64,000 bases of DNA from Aurantiacibacter zhengii (lineage in GTDB: Bacteria > Pseudomonadota > Alphaproteobacteria > Sphingomonadales > Sphingomonadaceae). The position numbers and the translations under genes were made by a program. Location of the stretch: NCBI RefSeq assembly GCF_003584125.1, contig NZ_QXFL01000006.1:164053-228052 (forward strand). Reading direction: 5' to 3'. The notes beneath the pieces were generated by a model. The model saw only the letters and a list, made by a program, of their open reading frames with translations, was not told where the DNA came from and ran no database searches. Below are positions 18,615-27,044 of this stretch, one piece after another (positions within the stretch are counted from its first letter, which is position 1; each line of letters opens with the position of its first letter).

Positions 18615-19985
18615 TTAGTCTGGTCGCCAGAATGTCTTGATTTCATGAGCCTGCAGGATTGTGAAATGATCGTCCGACGCATCGAGAATGTAAGGAATGC
18701 CAGAGTTATCTTCGAGCTTCTGCACGAAGGCGATCCGACCCGGCCGGTCGTAATCCAAGCGTACGATGAAATGTCGCCAGTCGCGTTGCGTATACGAGTT
18801 ATACTGGACAGATATCGCCGCCAACAGATCGCCTCCGGGAAGCGGATAGTAGTTCCAGGCGGATTTGCCGCTCGCTTTCATGGGCAGGGCCATGAGCCTG
18901 TTACCCTGGGCATCAAACATTACCATTTCGTCGCTGTAATACGGCCCTATACCGACCAGAAACCGCGGCCCCTCGGGTGTAGGCCAGGCCATGTCGATCC
19001 ACCCGTTCCAGCGCACACCGTTCGTGACCCGTCCATCGCGATGGTGGTAACGGACCAGATTGCCTGCGCTATTCTGACGCGCGCCGCCGGTCTGCTCGAC
19101 CACGAGGTCGGGCCCGAGCGCCCACATATAGTCGCCCGCCGACGACATGGGAAATGGTGGCTTGCCCGCGTAATTTGCACGAAAATAATTTGCATGTGGG
19201 GCCGGACGCAACTCACCACGTGAATTGATATGTTGGCCGCCAATAATGGCTTCCAATTCGGCCAGAGGTACGAACCGGGCCTTTTGCGTGCCAACATAGT
19301 GATCCCAACGCGACGTGCCGTCACGAGCGAAGGCGCGAACTAACCTAGCGCTGGTCCATGGCCTGAACGATCCATAGTCTCCTTGATAGGCTATGAAGTA
19401 CCCACCTCCCGGCGACGGGATGCCGTAGGGCCTTCCCTCCGAGCCCTCCAGCTCAGGGGGTATTTCGAGCGCCGTGCTACTTCTAATCTCGAAGGGATCG
19501 ACCTCGTCTGCCATCCGGGAGAGTATCGAAACGTCACGCGCATGAGCCGCATCCGCCTCGGCGGCGGCGCGGCGTTCCGCCTCTCTCTCTTCCGCCTCCC
19601 TGGCAGCCTCCGCAGCACGCCGCTGCTCAAGCCGGGTCGCCGCCTCGCGCTCAAGCCCAGCCATCTCGGCGGCGAGCTGCGGCGAAGACTGGTGCGCGTA
19701 GAAACGCTCGATCACCGCCAGTACTAACTCATCCTGTCCACGCTCAAAGCTGATCTTCGCCTTCCAGCTTTCGATCAACGCGTTGGTCGACCCAAGCGCT
19801 TCTTCGGCAGCAATGATCGACTGCGCTGCCCCGTCAAGGTCACCCCGCGCAAATGCTTCCTCTGCCGCGAAGACGTGCGCCCTGGCGCGATTTTCGGCGG
19901 CGGACTGGGCAACCACCGGCGATGCTGGTGCCGCCATCATCACGGGCAGAGCGGCGAGCGATGTAAGGAAGACAAGGGGACGCAC
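18615..19985 (-). CDS. Exported protein with N-terminal TPR-like module, unknown function
   Basis: This 456-residue protein starts at GTG 19985, preceded by AGGAGAATTACC. It has a signal peptide to about residue 27 (ending VVAQ), a helical module at 28-112 starting NRARAHVFAAEEAFARGDLD, a charged Glu/Arg/Ala-rich coiled coil at about 113-150, and a C-terminal region of about 280 residues rich in aromatic and Gly residues with beta-strand character. Residues 28-112 are clearly related to residues 22-105 of the adjacent protein at 20261. No catalytic motif is seen. It is presumably periplasmic, and its role is unknown. Confidence 0.75.
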   Translation of the reverse strand: MRPLVFLTSLAALPVMMAAPASPVVAQSAAENRARAHVFAAEEAFARGDLDGAAQSIIAAEEALGSTNALIESWKAKISFERGQDELVLAVIERFYAHQSSPQLAAEMAGLEREAATRLEQRRAAEAAREAEEREAERRAAAEADAAHARDVSILSRMADEVDPFEIRSSTALEIPPELEGSEGRPYGIPSPGGGYFIAYQGDYGSFRPWTSARLVRAFARDGTSRWDHYVGTQKARFVPLAELEAIIGGQHINSRGELRPAPHANYFRANYAGKPPFPMSSAGDYMWALGPDLVVEQTGGARQNSAGNLVRYHHRDGRVTNGVRWNGWIDMAWPTPEGPRFLVGIGPYYSDEMVMFDAQGNRLMALPMKASGKSAWNYYPLPGGDLLAAISVQYNSYTQRDWRHFIVRLDYDRPGRIAFVQKLEDNSGIPYILDASDDHFTILQAHEIKTFWRPD

Positions 19986-20260
19986 GGTAATTCTCCTGAC
20001 GCTTAGGCTGAATCGAATATTGGTGGTTGGTTTACCTTGGCGGATTCTGAATCCGCCTCGTCAGCGGCGAGCAAATCGACACTGTAATGGTGGTCCAGTT
20101 CATGCACCAAGGAGGTCGTGAAATACGGTCGCAATCGAACGGCCGAGGAGCATTTTTTTCACGGGCGGGCCCGCCCGGGCGCAGAGTTCGTGGCAGAGAT
20201 ACCGATGATAGGCTTTTGGAACCTCAATTTCGCACCCTTTCTTCTGAAGCCCGCAATGGC

Positions 20261-21055
20261 TCACTTTATCGCTTCAAGAGCCTCACAAGATTCTGAGTTT
20301 CTCAACTCGCATCCCTGCGCGAGTAACGAGGTTGCAAGCGTAGCATCGTAAAACCCATGAGCTGGATTTGAATAAAGGTCTCCCGCTCGCCAACACATGA
20401 GCGAATATCCGCCATCGCACGCTCTCCGCCAAAAATGCGCAGCACGTTCATAATTTGGCGGCATCGTACCGCCGTTGAGATAAACAGAACCCAGATTTGC
20501 ACACGCGTATTCGTTGCCGGCGTCGCAAAGTGGTTCATAGAGCCGCACTGATCGCTCGCCATTCTGTTCGACCCCGAGGCCATTGCTATAGGCATAAGCT
20601 AGTCCGAAACAGCCATGATCTTCTCCGCTTTCGCAGGCAAATTCGTACGCCCTAGCGGCAAGCGTGTAGTCGGCCCTTCGGTTGGCCGCGACAGCTTCAT
20701 CGAACGCTGCCGTAGCAGACGGAGCGGGTAGATTGTTTTCCACTTGGCCGATCTCGCGCAGTAACTCTGGCGATGCATCGTATTGGTAGAATTGTTCGAG
20801 CGCGTCGCGCGCACTGAACACCCAACCTTGTCTCGAATAAATCCGCACGCGCATCGCAGCTAAAAGCGCATTGTCTTGACCTAGGATTTCCCGCGCCTGC
20901 TCCTCTGAGCGCAAGGCCGCTTCATAGTCACCGCGATCATACGAAGCTTCAGCCGCAAGGTACTGGGCGCGCGCACGGTTGTCTTGCGCTGATTGAGCTT
21001 TCGCGCTGGTCGTAATCGCGAGCATTGCAAAGATAGCAATAAGTATTTTGTGCAT
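20261..21055 (-). CDS. Exported Sel1-like repeat protein
   Basis: The 264-residue product has a signal peptide (LAITTSAKAQ, cleavage near residue 20) and a helical N-terminal module with NRARAQYLAAEASYDRGDYE, matching the neighbour at 18615. A C-terminal stretch at about 120-250 carries Sel1-type repeats with paired cysteines (ACESGEDHGCFGLAYAYSNG, CDAGNEYACANLGSVYLNGG, CDGGYSLMCWRAGDLY). Such repeats usually bind proteins. The ATG at 21055 follows AGGGGAAAGC; an upstream frame extension has no support. It is divergent from the exported gene at 21169. Confidence 0.78.
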   Translation of the reverse strand: MHKILIAIFAMLAITTSAKAQSAQDNRARAQYLAAEASYDRGDYEAALRSEEQAREILGQDNALLAAMRVRIYSRQGWVFSARDALEQFYQYDASPELLREIGQVENNLPAPSATAAFDEAVAANRRADYTLAARAYEFACESGEDHGCFGLAYAYSNGLGVEQNGERSVRLYEPLCDAGNEYACANLGSVYLNGGTMPPNYERAAHFWRRACDGGYSLMCWRAGDLYSNPAHGFYDATLATSLLAQGCELRNSESCEALEAIK

Positions 21056-21168
21056 GCTTTCCCCTTGAGGAACCAGTCTACGCCATGCAGCCACGGAAGC
21101 AAGTCTCCAAGGATTACATTTGTTTGATACACTTGCATTATAAAATGCAGAGCATAGGCTGCGCAATC

Positions 21169-22389
21169 ATGATAAAGCTCAGCCACCGTCAGCCGTTACT
21201 CGTTGGTGCAGCTACATTGGTGCTCGTGGCGGCTGGGCCACCGACTGGTCTTGAGGCGCAAGAAGCCGCTGCAGTTACGCCGGAGGCATGCAGCGAGGTG
21301 GCGATGGATGAACATTATACGCCCCACCCTGACTGCGACTTAGCGGACGCTGGTGCAGATGACGACTTTTGGTCTGGGGGTTCTGACGGGGTGGGCGGAA
21401 ACGCGAGGGCCGACCAATCAGACACGGATTTGTACTGGTCTGGAAATGCGCAGAACATTGCGACTCGTAACAATGTGGCGGGATCGACCGGCGGTGGCGG
21501 AGACTTCTGGGCAGGCAGCGATACGGGCAACCGGGGTGACTACTGGGACGGTTCGGCTGAACAGCAGCCAACAGGGGGCTTTTGGGATGGCAATGATTCA
21601 GAAGGCAATGCAGCTCGCCTGCGATGGACTCTGGCACGCGATCTGGTCGACGCTAATGGCAATCCGGTGGGTGATCGCGAAGAAGTCTATTTCACACCGC
21701 GGCTGCGGCGTTTGTTATCGGATTATCGTGTGACGCTCCATACAAGGGGCCGCAGCCAGCGACTTGACATAGATGACGACAACGAAATTGAAATTGATGA
21801 TCGAGGCAGAGGCTATACGATCAGCTTTATCGGACCCAATGACAATTTCGAACTGGCATATGAAGGGCGGTTTGATCCCCCTGAGAATGATTACGTTGTA
21901 GCCACCAACAATGGCGCCTTCTATGACAGCGCCAACTCGTCACGCGGTGCTCGTCGTGACTATCAAGGCGGTAGCAGCGATTCCCGATACCCGCACCGCA
22001 TGGTGATGCATTTCACGTGTGCGGTTCAATATCCTGACCGCGTCGAATACGTGCATTCAAGCCCGGGTGTTTGGCAGGTTCAAGAGCGTTATGGGAACCG
22101 GGCAGCAGCGCAGGCAGTGGCAGAAGATTATTGCGATGATCTTTTCGCAATGTACCTCAACAATCAATTTAGTCGATACGCGACCTATCCTCAGAGTGTC
22201 GAAACAAATGTGTGGCAAGAAACGACCACCGGAAACTATTCAACCGAGGATATCTACAATAGGATGTGGGGCAGCGTCGAATCCAATGCTGAACAGACTA
22301 GCAAAGGAAGTTTTGGCGGAGGTGCCACCCGCCGTGAAAGGAGTTCCCGCATATGGGAGATACTCCATGACAACATGGGCCCGCTATAA
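21169..22389 (+). CDS. Exported protein with five (F/Y)W-x-G repeats, unknown function
   Basis: This 406-residue protein has a signal peptide (VLVAAGPPTGLEAQE, cleavage near residue 31). Residues 66-141 hold five copies of an aromatic-Trp-x-Gly motif (DFWSG, LYWSG, DFWAG, DYWDG, GFWDG) separated by Asp/Gly/Asn-rich linkers of about 8-19 residues. A mainly beta middle region (190-260) and a C-terminal region of about 130 residues with two cysteines follow. The ATG at 21169 is preferred because the signal peptide begins there. No known family was recognised. It is divergent from the Sel1-like gene, across a shared 113-bp region. Confidence 0.72.
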   Translation: MIKLSHRQPLLVGAATLVLVAAGPPTGLEAQEAAAVTPEACSEVAMDEHYTPHPDCDLADAGADDDFWSGGSDGVGGNARADQSDTDLYWSGNAQNIATRNNVAGSTGGGGDFWAGSDTGNRGDYWDGSAEQQPTGGFWDGNDSEGNAARLRWTLARDLVDANGNPVGDREEVYFTPRLRRLLSDYRVTLHTRGRSQRLDIDDDNEIEIDDRGRGYTISFIGPNDNFELAYEGRFDPPENDYVVATNNGAFYDSANSSRGARRDYQGGSSDSRYPHRMVMHFTCAVQYPDRVEYVHSSPGVWQVQERYGNRAAAQAVAEDYCDDLFAMYLNNQFSRYATYPQSVETNVWQETTTGNYSTEDIYNRMWGSVESNAEQTSKGSFGGGATRRERSSRIWEILHDNMGPL

Positions 22390-22460
22390 CATCTCTTCTG
22401 GTCGAACCGGTTATCGTTAAATGTCCGCAATCGGGTCGCAAGCTGAATGTCCGCTCTTAG

Positions 22461-22652
22461 GAGCTTTTCCTGCTGAAAGCCTCGAACGGGATGAAGTGGC
22501 TGCGCGTGGCGCTGCGCGAAGGCGTGACGGTGGAGGGGGCGAAGGCGGGCAACCTGCCGAACAATCCCGATCTGGACGGTTCGGCCGGCAACCTCGGGCA
22601 GGGTGCGGGTGATGCAGGGCTCGACCCCGACGACGCGCCGGAGGGGTGGTGA
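22461..22652 (+). pseudogene. GC-rich coding remnant
   Basis: A 63-codon open stretch directly after an in-frame stop reads ASNGMKWLRVALREGVTVEG and later NLGQGAGDAGLDPDDAPEGW before a TGA. Its GC content and codon use are like the core chromosome and unlike the neighbouring island genes. It has no clear ribosome site and may be the 3' end of a gene left by an earlier insertion or deletion. An internal ATG at 22491 could also start a 53-residue protein. The parent family was not recognised. Confidence 0.35.
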
Positions 22653-22663
22653 TGCTGGTTCGT

Positions 22664-23560
22664 CTACTCCTCGGCCGGACTCTCTGTCGGTGGATCGGCG
22701 ATGCCGAGCCAGACATCGAGCGTTTCGCTGGCGCTGAGACGCACGATAGCCAAAAACATTGCGAGGGCGAAGGCGAGCCACACCGGCCCCCGATCATGCC
22801 ATCTGAACCAGCTTTTATGTGCTTTGCTTATCGCACTGGCGAGACCTGTCAGGCGGGCGGTCAACTCATCGATGGGCGTAAGCAATTGGGTGAAATGGGC
22901 GTCGAGATCCTCCCTGGTGTACGAGGGTGGTGCGTTGGCAATAAACTCGTGGTGGATGGTGCGATAATTATCGAGCACCTGCCGTGCCTGAACCGCGACG
23001 CGTGTTCCAAAGGTATGGGTGATTTTCCCCACTTCTCGCCAGGGAGGAGCGTCGCCCAAGTTCTTGATGGCATTTTGCATGTCGACGTTGTGTTGGACGA
23101 AGTCGCGCTCGTTATTGAAAACGCTTTGGAGATCAGTGTCGAGCTTCTCGATTGCGCTCCGAGATCCAGCGAAAAGGTTTTCGGTGCGATATCGCTCGTG
23201 CTCTGCTTCCTGTCTGAGTTCGAGTATCGTCGTTCGGAGGCCGGCGACCAGTTCAATAACTCCACGAATCCGATGCCGAACGACCTCCTCGGTGTTGAGG
23301 TTGATCAAGTCCTGCTCAGCGCGGATGTATCCCGTGAGCATGAACACCAAAATGAGCAGCAGACCGAGCAACATCATCCAAGGCGGGAAGGCCAGGCCGT
23401 TGACGAGACCTGTCACCTCGATGTCTCGTTCGGCGCGCGCGCCAGCAGCGACGACGATCGTAGTTGTCGCCCAGAACAACACGTTGCGCTTTGCGCGGCG
23501 ATAAGCTTCCGAAAAATGGATCGGCTCGGTCGTGTCACTGTCCGGCTTCAGAATGCTCAT
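22664..23560 (-). CDS. Membrane protein with three TM segments and a coiled coil, unknown
   Basis: This is a 298-residue protein with hydrophobic segments at about 27-43 and 57-79 near the N terminus and 260-275 near the C terminus. The long central part (about 80-250) is helical and charged, with a heptad-like region near 105-150. The C-terminal tail is short and acidic. The ATG at 23560 is chosen over an upstream frame extension of 23 residues. No enzymatic motif is visible and the family was not recognised. It could be a scaffold or sensor in the inner membrane. Confidence 0.65.
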   Translation of the reverse strand: MSILKPDSDTTEPIHFSEAYRRAKRNVLFWATTTIVVAAGARAERDIEVTGLVNGLAFPPWMMLLGLLLILVFMLTGYIRAEQDLINLNTEEVVRHRIRGVIELVAGLRTTILELRQEAEHERYRTENLFAGSRSAIEKLDTDLQSVFNNERDFVQHNVDMQNAIKNLGDAPPWREVGKITHTFGTRVAVQARQVLDNYRTIHHEFIANAPPSYTREDLDAHFTQLLTPIDELTARLTGLASAISKAHKSWFRWHDRGPVWLAFALAMFLAIVRLSASETLDVWLGIADPPTESPAEE

Positions 23561-23867
23561 TGGCGAGATGTGCGACACAGGTCGCAATTGCGTCAAGCGA
23601 GGCGGCAAAATCATCCCCCACCCTTCCAATGGAAGGCCGGTAAACCGGGAAATGGAAGGGAAAAATCATCGGGTTTTCCGAGGCTTGACGTGGTTTTGGA
23701 AGGTTGGAAGGCAGATCGGGCCAAGTGCCATGCGGGCGCTGTCAGAGCAAATGCACCGGCTACCTGCGGCAGATGCTCGTCGTCGGGGCGAAGGCAGTCA
23801 GAGGGCGACATGCCAGATGGGCTAGCTCCAGGTGTGATTGGTAGCGACCGCGCTCTGTAGGCCATTG

Positions 23868-25049
23868 TCAGACGCTGACAGCGGCTTGGCGTCGGATTGC
23901 ATCGAGTTTTGGAAGTAGGTTTAGTTCGAACAGAATATCTTCGTTGATCGAGTTTTCGTGGCCAAAGACCTCAAGAGCGCAGGCACTTGAACGAATCGGC
24001 TCAATGCCGACGCTACTCAAGCGACGATCGAGACAGCCTCCCTCAAGTGCAAAAATTAGGTTCCCAACGTCTCGAACTCCCAGCGCGCGAAGCTGCTCAG
24101 TGCAATTAACTTCAAACTTCTTAATTGCGCGACGACCGATCCGCGTGTGCATGTCGTAGGCGAAGGAGGGATAACTTCCGATCAGCTCCGGTCGCGGTAT
24201 GTCACTCCGAACCGTGCGTAACAGGGGGTTCTGGTCGGCGAATTGTGCTAGCAAGACATACGGTAGCGCCAGACTATCTCGACAGCGGCTGAGACCCATC
24301 CGAACGATGTAATGGAAGATCAGAGGCGCACTCAGGTTGGTCATCAACCTCATCAGCCCTCGCTGTCCCTGCCCTTCAATCGAATTCAATTGTCGGCTGC
24401 GCAGTCGGTCAGTTCCATGAAGCATCCAAAGCGAAACGAGTTGCGTTGTCGATCCAAAGTTCTCCCTTCGGACAAAGTTCGACAGAGCTACTGTATCAAG
24501 GCACGAAACCCGCTCCGCTTTCTTGCTGGCCTCATTGTCGTATTCAATTAGGCTAAGCAGGTCGCATGCGAGGCGGCTTTTCATGGCGCTGCTCATTCGG
24601 ACAGCGAGGTGAACCGCTAGCCTTTCTTCGCCGAGAGATCGGCGGCGCAGCTTATTGCCGAGAATGGCTAAGGTCTCTGAGACTAATTTCAGATCGCCGA
24701 GACCCACATCTTCAAGCGCAATGATAGCAAGGCGGCGAAATGCGTGGTCCGGATCAATTCGGACACTGCTGCGAGCGTATCGCTCAGCCAACTCACTATG
24801 ACCACGCCGGATGGACTTTTGCAGTGCGCTTGTCGTCAACCATTTGTCAGCGGTGTAGAGTGACTCGTGCTGAAAGGGACGTACCCCGCCTTCTAGCACC
24901 GCCCTTTCAACGTCCTCCCAGAGAAAGGTGTCGATCGATCTTAAGTTCGAGTCTTTGACGACACCTTCGCTGCTGATTGCTGGCTCCGTCGCTGCCCTGG
25001 TCAAACACGGTTGGCTTAGCTGGTGGACTGATTCCCAAACGTCGAACAT
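23868..25049 (-). CDS. RarA/MgsA C-terminal-domain-like protein lacking the AAA+ ATPase
   Basis: This soluble protein of about 393 residues contains, at roughly 75-180, a stretch resembling the C-terminal region of RarA/MgsA clamp-loader-like ATPases: ALQKSIRRGHSELAERYARS, then FRRLAIIALEDVGLGD, then LAVHLAVRMSSAMKSR. RarA normally has the pattern KSxRGSD...ARRLVxxASEDIGLAD. No Walker A or B motif is present, so the ATPase half is missing. The rest has no recognised family. ATG 25049 is preferred over ATG 25055 because AAGGAG sits six bases before the former and directly abuts the latter. Confidence 0.6.
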   Translation of the reverse strand: MFDVWESVHQLSQPCLTRAATEPAISSEGVVKDSNLRSIDTFLWEDVERAVLEGGVRPFQHESLYTADKWLTTSALQKSIRRGHSELAERYARSSVRIDPDHAFRRLAIIALEDVGLGDLKLVSETLAILGNKLRRRSLGEERLAVHLAVRMSSAMKSRLACDLLSLIEYDNEASKKAERVSCLDTVALSNFVRRENFGSTTQLVSLWMLHGTDRLRSRQLNSIEGQGQRGLMRLMTNLSAPLIFHYIVRMGLSRCRDSLALPYVLLAQFADQNPLLRTVRSDIPRPELIGSYPSFAYDMHTRIGRRAIKKFEVNCTEQLRALGVRDVGNLIFALEGGCLDRRLSSVGIEPIRSSACALEVFGHENSINEDILFELNLLPKLDAIRRQAAVSV

Positions 25050-25054
25050 GCGCA

Positions 25055-25070
25055 TCTCCTTATAAGGAGA
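25055..25070. promoter_or_regulatory. Perfect 16-bp palindrome over the ribosome site
   Basis: TCTCCTTATAAGGAGA reads the same on both strands and includes the AAGGAG Shine-Dalgarno of the gene that starts at 25049. In DNA it could be an operator; in RNA it could fold and mask the ribosome site. It may also be chance, since a Shine-Dalgarno next to its complement needs few changes. Confidence 0.35.
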
Positions 25071-25126
25071 AGCGTATTCATTGACTCACTGCTCAAAAGT
25101 GAAATTAATTGCAGCCCGTGACGGTG

Positions 25127-25774
25127 CTATAGTCGTTCGACGGCACTACCCATTTCCTCTTCGTCACGCTGTTCCTGTTCCGAGATCAGATCAGTATGAC
25201 TTATGGCCAAGCAGAGCAAATTAAGCCTGCCACATCTAGTCTCTAGCGTGATTGACGAAACCGAGTTGGCCCAGAAGAAAGTTTGCTTCTCGAACTGTGC
25301 ACCATATGCATTCTGCACAATTTCGCTTTCGATGGTAGGCGTGCCGTAAACATCGCTCATCGGGATGAGCATCCCGTCAAGATACTCCATGTTGGATCGG
25401 ACGATTATTTTTGCCAGCTTTCTCTCGCCGTTGTGCGTGATGAACTCAAAATCTACATAGCCGCCGCCATCGCCTATCGCAGTGAACATCTGGCTTTTTC
25501 GGTCTGGCAACACTGAGCCAATTGTCCCCGCATGCCACTGGCAAATCAATTTAGCCCCACTCTCTTCACAAACAGTCTCGGGAGCGAGCCGGCGGGCATC
25601 ATTCGAGTCTGTAGGTATCGTGACAGATTCGAAGGCGTCTAACGTCATACCCACAACCGCTCCCCGAAGTCCGTAGGGCTCTTCACTCACTTGAAAAGTC
25701 GACGCCATGAGCATGAAGGCGAAAGGGGCAGATATGAACACGATCGAGTTCCCTTGGGGGCTGGTGACATCCAT
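25127..25774 (-). CDS. Exported or anchored hypothetical protein
   Basis: This is a 215-residue protein with an N-terminal hydrophobic segment at about 10-27 (SIVFISAPFAFMLMASTFQV) that may be a signal peptide or anchor, though it lacks the usual basic start. The following segment, GLRGAVVGMTLDAFESVTIP, resembles the opening of small secreted proteins seen in sphingomonads. Three cysteines occur at about residues 69, 78 and 181. No catalytic motif is recognised. It lies between the RarA-C-like gene (same strand) and the divergent XRE gene. Confidence 0.6.
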   Translation of the reverse strand: MDVTSPQGNSIVFISAPFAFMLMASTFQVSEEPYGLRGAVVGMTLDAFESVTIPTDSNDARRLAPETVCEESGAKLICQWHAGTIGSVLPDRKSQMFTAIGDGGGYVDFEFITHNGERKLAKIIVRSNMEYLDGMLIPMSDVYGTPTIESEIVQNAYGAQFEKQTFFWANSVSSITLETRCGRLNLLCLAISHTDLISEQEQRDEEEMGSAVERL

Positions 25775-25887
25775 ACGCTAAATCGATTGGACAAATTATC
25801 AATGGTATTACGCCTACTGGCAATTCCGCAATTTCATTCCCTGCCGCGCGCCCAACCTCAATCCTATGCCGTTCCGAGGAGTTCGGC

Positions 25888-26223
25888 ATGGCGAAGCTAC
25901 AAATACAATTTGGAAATCTCGTAGCTTCTCACCGGCGACGCTGCGGCCTGACCCAAGCGGCTCTCGCAGAACAAATTGACCTTAGCGAAGACATGATCGC
26001 GCGCATTGAAGCCGGAGGCACGGGCGCAAGTTTTAAAACGATCGGAAAGCTCGCCGATGCCCTTGGCGTGACCGCTGCCGCGCTGTTCGACGATACCGTC
26101 GGTCTCACAGACAACGATAATCCGGAATTGGCTGTCCTCCGGTCTCGGCTGGCGAAACTTTCCCCATCCGATGTCAAATGGCTGTCAGGCATTGTGGACG
26201 CTGCTTTAACACCCAGACGGTGA
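25888..26223 (+). CDS. XRE-family HTH regulator of the island
   Basis: This 111-residue protein consists mostly of a Cro/CI-type helix-turn-helix (residues 8-66, with LTQAALAEQIDLSEDMIARIE) and a short C-terminal helix. It binds DNA without a visible effector domain. It is transcribed divergently from the hypothetical gene at 25127, so it may repress that gene and itself. Such regulators are common on islands as maintenance or excision switches. Confidence 0.85.
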   Translation: MAKLQIQFGNLVASHRRRCGLTQAALAEQIDLSEDMIARIEAGGTGASFKTIGKLADALGVTAAALFDDTVGLTDNDNPELAVLRSRLAKLSPSDVKWLSGIVDAALTPRR

Positions 26224-26330
26224 CACTGCGACAGTGTTAGTCAACCCAGGATGAAAGCCTGTTCTTTCAGCCCAATCCGCACGATTTCGCGCGAGTTGGT
26301 GACAACCGGCCAAACCTTGTTTGAGCGGCT

Positions 26331-26972
26331 TCAGAGTTTGAGATAGTTCAGCACCCGAGAGACCTGAGTTGCCGTCCATCGCGCTCCCTCGCGGGTCCGA
26401 ACATCGCGTCGGTTCAGTTCCTCTGCGGCCGAAGTGTAGGTTCGATTTCGGCTGGAAAACAAACTCTCGAATTCGGAACGAAGGCTCTGAGCAAATTCGA
26501 TTGCAGCATTTTTGTTTTGACGAGCCAAGGCGGGACCGTTCTTGCCGAGTTTCACTCCTCTGGCCTTGGCAGCGGCGAGAGCTGCTTTAGTCCTTACGGA
26601 GACTTGCTCACGCTCGTGTTCGGCGAAGGCGGATAGAATGTGCAGCATCAGTCGGTTAGCATAAGGTGCGTCGCAGGCGACGAACTCCACCCGCGTCTCC
26701 ATCAGCTGCGAAATGAAGGCTACATTGCGAGCTAGACGATCGAGCTTCGCTATCACAAGAACCGCCTTATTTCGTCGGCAAGCCTCCAGCGCGGCATCGA
26801 GGATTGGTCGGCGATATTTCGCGCCAGACTCGACCTCGACGAACTCCTCCAACAGCTCTCCGGAATTTCCGGCCAGGTAAGTTGCTACACTTTGCCGTTG
26901 AGCATCGAGGCCTAGACCGGAAACGCCCTGGCGAGTGGTGGAGACACGGAGGTAAGAAACGAATTTTTGCAT
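26331..26972 (-). CDS. Serine recombinase / resolvase
   Basis: This 213-residue protein has the resolvase-invertase catalytic domain. The nucleophile serine is in YLRVSTTRQG (Ser11), and the arginine-bearing motif appears as IAKLDRLARN. HEREQVSVRTKAALAAAKARG follows, matching the long helix of small serine recombinases, with a short C-terminal HTH-like part (TAAEELNRRDVRT-like, ending WTATQVSRVLNYLKL). It is therefore a complete small resolvase. It is separate from the tyrosine integrase and may act at another site or belong to an older insertion. Confidence 0.88.
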   Translation of the reverse strand: MQKFVSYLRVSTTRQGVSGLGLDAQRQSVATYLAGNSGELLEEFVEVESGAKYRRPILDAALEACRRNKAVLVIAKLDRLARNVAFISQLMETRVEFVACDAPYANRLMLHILSAFAEHEREQVSVRTKAALAAAKARGVKLGKNGPALARQNKNAAIEFAQSLRSEFESLFSSRNRTYTSAAEELNRRDVRTREGARWTATQVSRVLNYLKL

Positions 26973-27044
26973 TTAACTCATACAGATAGAGGTTGGTTTG
27001 TGTGTTAAACGCTATTCAGGTTTGAGCGACAGGAAAGAAAAATG

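Noticed and set aside
26224..27044. Transposon ends around the serine recombinase
   Set aside because: No inverted repeats, target duplication or transposase partner could be found next to it.
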